From the NCBI GenBank assembly GCA_009780765.1, contig WQZK01000119.1:1-6105 (forward strand): DNA of 6,105 bases. Reading direction: 5' to 3'. A program made the translations under genes and the position numbers. The number at the start of each line of letters is the position of its first letter. The stretch's first letter is position 1. Source of the DNA: Defluviitaleaceae bacterium (lineage in GTDB: Bacteria; Bacillota; Clostridia; Lachnospirales; UBA5962). This document shows, piece after piece, positions 4,764 through 6,105 of this stretch. The notes under the pieces were generated by a model. The model saw only the letters and a program-made list of their open reading frames with translations. It was not told the DNA's origin and did no database searches.

Positions 4764-4818
4764 GTTTTACTCCTCAAATTAATTAATCTTGTATTGCTAT
4801 ATTACTATATATGCAGCA

Positions 4819-6105
4819 TTATAGGTTTGAATTACCAAAAATTTTGCTGAATTTTTTTATTCTATAAGAAAGTGCCGAAAACCGTGCAAGCTCCCTATTA
4901 TTATCAACCATTTGCTTAACTGTATCAAAACTGCCTATAATTACAACAAGCTGCTTTGCCCTTGTAAGTGCGGTATACAAAAGGTTGCGGTTTAAAAGCA
5001 TGTATGGACCCGAATGTATAGGAATTATAACTGCCTTATACTCGCTCCCTTGCGATTTATGTATTGTTATCGCGTAGCTTAAATCAAGCTCATCAAGCTG
5101 TGTAAAATCATATTCTACAACCTTTTCTTCGTCAAAAATAACTTTCATAGTTTCTTTTTGCTTGTCTATTCTCTCTATTATGCCTTCGTCGCCATTAAAA
5201 ACACCTGTGCCTTCTTCTACAAGGTTTTTACCCGAATCATAAATTTTCCAAACAGTGGCATAATTATTTTTAATTTGCATAACCTTATCGCCCTCGCGAA
5301 AAATAGTTTGCCTGTATTCAAACTCGCTTTTGTGGTGCTTTGGCGGATTATAAGCCTGTTGCAAAATTTTATTCAAATTGTTAATACCAAGTGCCGATTT
5401 TCTCATAGGTGTTAAAATTTGTATATCTTTAAAAAAATCAAGTCCGAAAGATTTTGGTATTCTTCTTAGTGCCATTTCTAGCATGGTGTTTATAGCTTCG
5501 TCGGCATTTAGCCTTTTAACAAAGAAAAAGTCGCTTTCTTTTTCATTAACTTCGGGGTATTCTCCCTGATTTATCCTGTGTGCATTCATAACAATTGCAC
5601 TTTCCTGTGCTTGCCTAAAAATTTCTGAAAGTTCTACAGTTTTTATTGCCCCGCTTGCAATAATATCTTTTAAAACATTGCCAGGCCCAACAGATGGCAG
5701 CTGGTTAGAGTCGCCCACCAAAATAAGCCTAGAACCCTCGCCCACAGCTTTAAGTAAGTTAAACATAAGTAAACAATCAACCATCGAACATTCGTCGATA
5801 ATAATAACATCCGCCTCGATAGGGTTATCTTCATTTTTTTCAAACGACTGGCGGTTAGAATCTTCACTCATAAACTTAACCTCTAAAAGGCGGTGAATAG
5901 TTTTGGCTTCATGCCCTGTGGCTTCCGTCATCCGTTTTGCGGCTCTGCCCGTTGGTGCTGCTAATTCTATTTCTAGTCCCTCTTTTTTAAGCAAGTTAAT
6001 TATCGTGTTTATTGTTGTTGTTTTTCCTGTTCCCGGCCCGCCTGTTATAACTGTAACGCCGTTTATTAAAGCGTTTATAACGGCTTCTTTTTGGTTTACG
6101 GCAAG
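4819..6105 (-). CDS. recD2: RecD2-type SF1B ATP-dependent DNA helicase, partial (C-terminal 428 aa)
   Basis: The reading frame stays open to the window edge, so the 5' end of the gene lies outside. RecD2 proteins are about 720-750 residues, so roughly 300 N-terminal residues, including the region before the motor core, are missing. The motor motifs are complete. Walker A GGPGTGKTTT is encoded near 6013-6042. AAPTGRAAKRM and KTIHRLLE follow. Walker B IIIDECSMVD has DECSM at 5782-5796. Motif III is LVGDSNQLPSVGPGN, then EIFRQA, VFNGDEG, motif V TIHKSQGSEY, and motif VI YTALTRAK (4954-4977). RecD2 is a 5'-3' DNA helicase that works outside RecBCD in genome maintenance and mismatch-related repair in Firmicutes. 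Only this partial frame supports the call; no internal start is implied, since Walker A lies upstream of the first in-frame TTG near 5994. The stop is followed by the acidic-protein gene in the same direction. Confidence 0.95.
   Translation of the reverse strand, partial: LAVNQKEAVINALINGVTVITGGPGTGKTTTINTIINLLKKEGLEIELAAPTGRAAKRMTEATGHEAKTIHRLLEVKFMSEDSNRQSFEKNEDNPIEADVIIIDECSMVDCLLMFNLLKAVGEGSRLILVGDSNQLPSVGPGNVLKDIIASGAIKTVELSEIFRQAQESAIVMNAHRINQGEYPEVNEKESDFFFVKRLNADEAINTMLEMALRRIPKSFGLDFFKDIQILTPMRKSALGINNLNKILQQAYNPPKHHKSEFEYRQTIFREGDKVMQIKNNYATVWKIYDSGKNLVEEGTGVFNGDEGIIERIDKQKETMKVIFDEEKVVEYDFTQLDELDLSYAITIHKSQGSEYKAVIIPIHSGPYMLLNRNLLYTALTRAKQLVVIIGSFDTVKQMVDNNRELARFSALSYRIKKFSKIFGNSNL

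Noticed and set aside
4801..4823. TATAAT/TATAGT at the end of recD2 as a promoter for the acidic-protein gene
   Set aside because: No -35-like hexamer occurs at 16-19 bases upstream of either, so I prefer co-transcription with recD2.
5158..5896. Frames opposite or overlapping recD2
   Set aside because: They lie wholly within conserved helicase motifs read in another frame, with no initiation signals.
5992..5994. TTG as the start of the RecD2 helicase
   Set aside because: The same frame continues upstream to the window edge and encodes the Walker A motif, so the TTG is an internal Leu codon.

Overview
The window looks like chromosomal DNA from a low-GC, endospore-forming member of the Clostridia. 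The evidence is strong AT bias, AGGAG-type ribosome binding sites before nearly every gene, sigma-A-type promoters, U-tract terminators, and two small CotF-type spore coat proteins. I cannot name the genus from sequence alone. There is no rRNA, tRNA, CRISPR array, transposase or phage gene here.

Layout, left to right. A CPBP-family membrane protease (73-981, +) converges, with a 5-base gap, on a 51-residue charged protein (987-1142, -). Next is a two-gene spore coat operon on the minus strand (1533-1715, then 1225-1488), closed by a strong bidirectional terminator at 1175-1215. The 1716-2149 gap is not empty. It holds a 35-codon minus-strand gene with a GTG start (1843-1950), with its own promoter and a terminator whose stem overlaps its stop codon. 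It also holds a divergent promoter with a 14-bp palindrome over its -35 box, driving a YihY/BrkB-type membrane protein (2150-2962, +). A near-consensus promoter then drives a PhnB-like VOC protein (3064-3459, +), which ends at a terminator.

The stretch 3503-3729 holds no recognisable gene. It contains an approximately 190-bp structured element with imperfect terminal inverted repeats and a 20-bp hairpin, possibly a MITE-like or other small dispersed repeat. The right side is all minus strand. It holds the C-terminal 428 residues of a RecD2-type helicase running off the window (4819-6105), a 76-residue very acidic protein probably co-transcribed with it (4533-4763), and an MBL-fold hydrolase with a complete set of metal ligands (3730-4470).

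Functionally this is mostly a set of independent housekeeping or accessory units, not one pathway. The clear functional groups are the coat protein pair and the recD2/acidic-protein pair. I found no convincing new multi-gene system. The points most worth following up are the 35-codon gene, the palindrome-controlled yihY promoter, and the structured element at 3523-3712.
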